A stretch of 64,000 nucleotides of DNA from the NCBI GenBank assembly GCA_017399405.1, contig JAFQCT010000012.1:1-64000 (forward strand). Reading direction: 5' to 3'. The DNA comes from Clostridia bacterium. Lineage in GTDB: Bacteria; Bacillota; Clostridia; Oscillospirales; Acutalibacteraceae. The notes below the pieces were generated by a model, which was not told the origin of the DNA, ran no database searches, and saw only the letters and a list, made by a program, of their open reading frames with translations. A program made the position numbers and the translations under genes. Shown here piece after piece: positions 61,672 through 64,000 of the stretch (position 1 is its first letter; each line of letters opens with the position of its first letter).

Positions 61672-62777
61672 AGAACATAGGACTTTATTTACATATTCCA
61701 TTTTGCAAATCTAAATGCCCATACTGTGATTTTTACTCTTTTTCGGGCAAAGATGCACAAAAAGACGAGTATACAAGGGTTTTGAAGGATAAGATTTTGT
61801 CAAGTATTTCTACTTTACAGAATGATAGCAGTTGTAAATCAGATACCCTTTACATTGGTGGCGGAACTCCGTCAGTTTTAGGAGCAAAAAATCTTGCAAC
61901 CCTTGTAAATGCGTGTAATTCGGGATTTTTAACAGATGATGCAGAAATCACGGTTGAGTGTAATCCTTATGGGTTAGATGAAGATTTTTTCAAGATTTTA
62001 TACGATTGTGGCGTAAATAGACTTTCATTAGGACTTCAATCTGCAGTTGATAGTGAAAGGCGAATTCTTGGCAGATTAAGTGATAGAAATCAAGTTGAAA
62101 AGGCGGTTAATACTGCTCAAAAAGTAGGTTTTAACAACATTACTCTTGATGTTATGTTAGGTGTACCAAATCAGACAGAACAAAGTCTTAACGAAACATT
62201 AGATTTTTGCATTTCCCTTGGTGTGCCACACATTAGTGCGTATATGCTTAAACTTGAAGAGAACACTCACTTTTATAAAAATCAACACAAATACAGTTTT
62301 CCTGACGACGATTTGACTGCCGATTTGTATTTACAAATGTGTGAAGCCCTTGAAAATCAAGGCATTATGCAATATGAAATCTCAAACTTTGCTAAAAAGG
62401 GATTTGAAAGTCGTCACAATCTTAAATATTGGCATTGTGAAGAATATTTGGGACTTGGACCGTCTGCACATTCATTTTTAGACGGTAAGCGTTTCTATTT
62501 TGACCGTGATTTTCAGGCATTTATGAATGGCAACTCCCCTATTGACGATGGTTTTGGTGGAGATTTCACAGAATATGCAATGCTTAATCTTCGTTTAGTT
62601 GAAGGCTTAAATGAAAGTAAAGTTTTAGAGCGTTTTGGTCATAAAATCCCACAAGAGATGTATAAAAAATCACAGATTTTCATTGATAATGGGTATATGA
62701 CCAAAAATGAAAATAGTTTAGCATTGACACGAAAAGGATTTTTAATGTCCAATACAATATTGGCGGAGATATTATAA
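61668..62777 (+). CDS. hemW: Radical SAM family heme chaperone HemW
   Basis: 369 residues. The radical SAM cluster is Cys13-Cys17-Cys20 (CKSKCPYCDF), then YIGGGTPSVLGA, followed by the HemN C-terminal domain. The extra cysteine that coproporphyrinogen dehydrogenase HemN needs (CX2CXC) is absent, so this is HemW-type. The usual lepA-hemW proximity of Firmicutes is kept. The start overlaps the editing gene by 4 nt (ATGA). Confidence 0.94.
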   Translation: MKNIGLYLHIPFCKSKCPYCDFYSFSGKDAQKDEYTRVLKDKILSSISTLQNDSSCKSDTLYIGGGTPSVLGAKNLATLVNACNSGFLTDDAEITVECNPYGLDEDFFKILYDCGVNRLSLGLQSAVDSERRILGRLSDRNQVEKAVNTAQKVGFNNITLDVMLGVPNQTEQSLNETLDFCISLGVPHISAYMLKLEENTHFYKNQHKYSFPDDDLTADLYLQMCEALENQGIMQYEISNFAKKGFESRHNLKYWHCEEYLGLGPSAHSFLDGKRFYFDRDFQAFMNGNSPIDDGFGGDFTEYAMLNLRLVEGLNESKVLERFGHKIPQEMYKKSQIFIDNGYMTKNENSLALTRKGFLMSNTILAEIL

Positions 62778-62790
62778 GAGGTCTGAGAAA

Positions 62791-63321
62791 ATGAGAGAAT
62801 ATGCCAACGATGGCAACAAATATTTGTTACCAGTAAAAATCAAATTATTTACTCCAATTATAATACTTGAAAAACTATTTGTGTTTGCAATGCTTGGTGG
62901 ATTTATTGATGTTTTAGCTTTATTTGTTATACGACAAGGATTTAATAACATTACCCATAAAGACATACTTGTTTGTGTAGGTATTTTCTTGATTTTCGCA
63001 ATAATTTTTATTGTTAGTTCTCTTTCAGCACATATATTGGTTGATGACGAGAAATTTCAACACAAGTCCATTGGTGGCACAAAAACAATTTATTGGTCTG
63101 AAATTGATGAATTACAAATTAGTATTCAAGATATATATAGTGGAATGACACGAGGAATAAAACATTCACAGGGAAAAAGCATAGAACTCGAATTCAATAA
63201 AGTGAATAATAAACAATCTAAATACTTTATAAGTTGTTTCAAGGGAACTAATATAAATCCTGATATGCTTAAAAACTCAATCTTGTATACTTACGGTAAA
63301 TATAAGGGTGTGGATTTATGA
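62791..63321 (+). CDS. Uncharacterised membrane protein with two N-terminal helices
   Basis: 176 residues. Two N-terminal membrane helices (about 26-46 and 57-79), then about 90 residues, mostly beta-like (EKFQHKSIGGTKTIYWSEID), which resemble the bacterial PH-like (bPH) domain found behind two helices in other Firmicutes proteins. Family not certain. AAGAGG lies before the ATG. Its stop overlaps the next gene as ATGA. Confidence 0.75.
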   Translation: MREYANDGNKYLLPVKIKLFTPIIILEKLFVFAMLGGFIDVLALFVIRQGFNNITHKDILVCVGIFLIFAIIFIVSSLSAHILVDDEKFQHKSIGGTKTIYWSEIDELQISIQDIYSGMTRGIKHSQGKSIELEFNKVNNKQSKYFISCFKGTNINPDMLKNSILYTYGKYKGVDL

Positions 63322-64000
63322 TTTGGTTTTACAAGTTAATAGCATTTATTCTTGCACTTTTTATTTATTCACCTGCAAGTGAGGTTGCGTCTTACACCAC
63401 ATTCCAAGATAATGCAAAACTTACTTTTACTGTGCTTTCTGATGTGCATCTTGAGGGTAATAACGAAGACCGTTTTAACCTTTTCGGCGAGGGAATACGC
63501 GATATAAATGCTAACAAATCAAACGATTTCATTGTTTTTCTTGGTGACAACACAATGAATGGTCAGGTTGTGGAGTTAAGTGCTTTTTACAGTATTCTTG
63601 ACGAGTACAACAGTATTGATACATATATGGTTACGGGCAATCATGACCTTTGCCCAAGCGACTATAACACCGGCGATTATGAAGATTTGCGTGACCGTTT
63701 TTTCAAGTATAAAAACGAATATAGTAAAACCCAATATGAAGATAGCGTTTATTACAGCGTAAATATTTCTGACGAGTTTCAGCTTATTGTATTAGGCTCG
63801 GAGTCTGACGCAGGAATACAAGAAGATATTTCTGACGAACAGTTAAATTGGCTTGAAAGCGAACTGAAAACAGCAAAAGATAGTGGAAAAATTGTATTTA
63901 TTTTTAACCACTACCCACTCAATAACACTTGGGCAGATGTTTGGAGTGAAGGTCATATTGGTGAAGACAGTGACCGCGTTTATGAAATCTTAAAAAACGC
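63318..64000 (+). CDS. Metallophosphoesterase, 3' end outside the window
   Basis: Partial: 227 codons are in the window. An N-terminal hydrophobic segment (about 6-22; LIAFILALFIYS) suggests membrane anchoring or export. The calcineurin-type motifs are visible: SDVHLEG, GDNT in FIVFLGDN, TGNHD and NHYPL. It probably removes phosphate from an extracellular or membrane-side substrate. It is the last visible gene of the obgE operon and overlaps the previous gene by 4 nt. Confidence 0.88.
   Translation, partial: MIWFYKLIAFILALFIYSPASEVASYTTFQDNAKLTFTVLSDVHLEGNNEDRFNLFGEGIRDINANKSNDFIVFLGDNTMNGQVVELSAFYSILDEYNSIDTYMVTGNHDLCPSDYNTGDYEDLRDRFFKYKNEYSKTQYEDSVYYSVNISDEFQLIVLGSESDAGIQEDISDEQLNWLESELKTAKDSGKIVFIFNHYPLNNTWADVWSEGHIGEDSDRVYEILKN

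Overview
The window looks like core chromosome from a low-GC, anaerobic, Gram-positive bacterium, most likely a gut Clostridia member of the Ruminococcaceae/Oscillospiraceae type. This is inferred from AT-rich intergenic DNA, strong AGGAGG-type ribosome sites, pyruvate formate-lyase and pyruvate:ferredoxin oxidoreductase together, a multisubunit [FeFe] hydrogenase, Fem-type peptidoglycan branching enzymes, a ThyX-like protein, an ECF transporter S component, a GAAC-N4-GTTC type SOS box, and small structured repeats whose ends read CCCCTAC. There is no prophage, CRISPR array, rRNA operon or full insertion sequence.

Layout. 1-187: tRNA cluster (one cut by the edge, then Asp and Val, all minus). 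312-463: mini repeat element. 594-3608: metG-tatD-Dabb operon. 3657-7884 (minus): TM2 protein, SPFH protein, and an orphan peptide-binding lipoprotein with a DUF1015 gene. 8024-11809: rmuC and a cytoplasmic GH3 glucosidase. 11954-15737: three tandem FemAB-like genes. 15885-21757 (minus): membrane proteins, ilvA-ridA, a YhhN-GPH transporter pair and a small Cys protein. 22023-26844 (minus): pflB-pflA-fhs behind a ZTP riboswitch. 26851-30287 (minus): GH43, tRNA-Gln, amidase and a double-domain ThyX-like protein. 30387-39578: a ten-gene operon from tmk through mltG, U32 peptidase, YhhN and trmB to a second GPH transporter. 39646-41700 (minus): queH and a CBS-domain membrane protein. 41989-45555: PFOR. 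45690-47244 (minus): XRE regulator and a second, lipoprotein MltG. 47353-52309 (minus): five-gene hydrogenase operon. 52512-55843: a MocR regulator divergent from a probable vitamin B6 salvage operon. 55936-56283 (minus): an SOS-box-controlled small membrane protein. 56504-56716: second mini repeat element. 56831-64000: obgE-mrnC-yitT-lepA-ybaK-hemW operon, ending in a metallophosphoesterase cut by the right edge.

How it fits together. Pyruvate can be split by PFL to formate or oxidised by PFOR to reduced ferredoxin. The HydABC-like enzyme can dispose of electrons from ferredoxin plus NADH as H2. An operator-like sequence at its promoter resembles the site of the redox repressor Rex. PFL shares an operon with formate-THF ligase under a ZTP riboswitch, which suggests that some formate is made for one-carbon and purine synthesis. 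GH3 and GH43 enzymes without signal peptides plus two GPH-type symporters suggest import and cytosolic cleavage of short plant-derived oligosaccharides. The three FemAB genes, two MltG proteins and an amidase point to cell-wall remodelling.

The items that look least described are the SOS-box-controlled 80-residue membrane protein, the ATPase of histidine-kinase fold inside the hydrogenase operon, the double ThyX-like protein, and the duplicated YhhN/GPH-transporter module. No complete, obviously new multi-gene defence or mobile system was found. All family assignments are from reading the sequence, without database searches.
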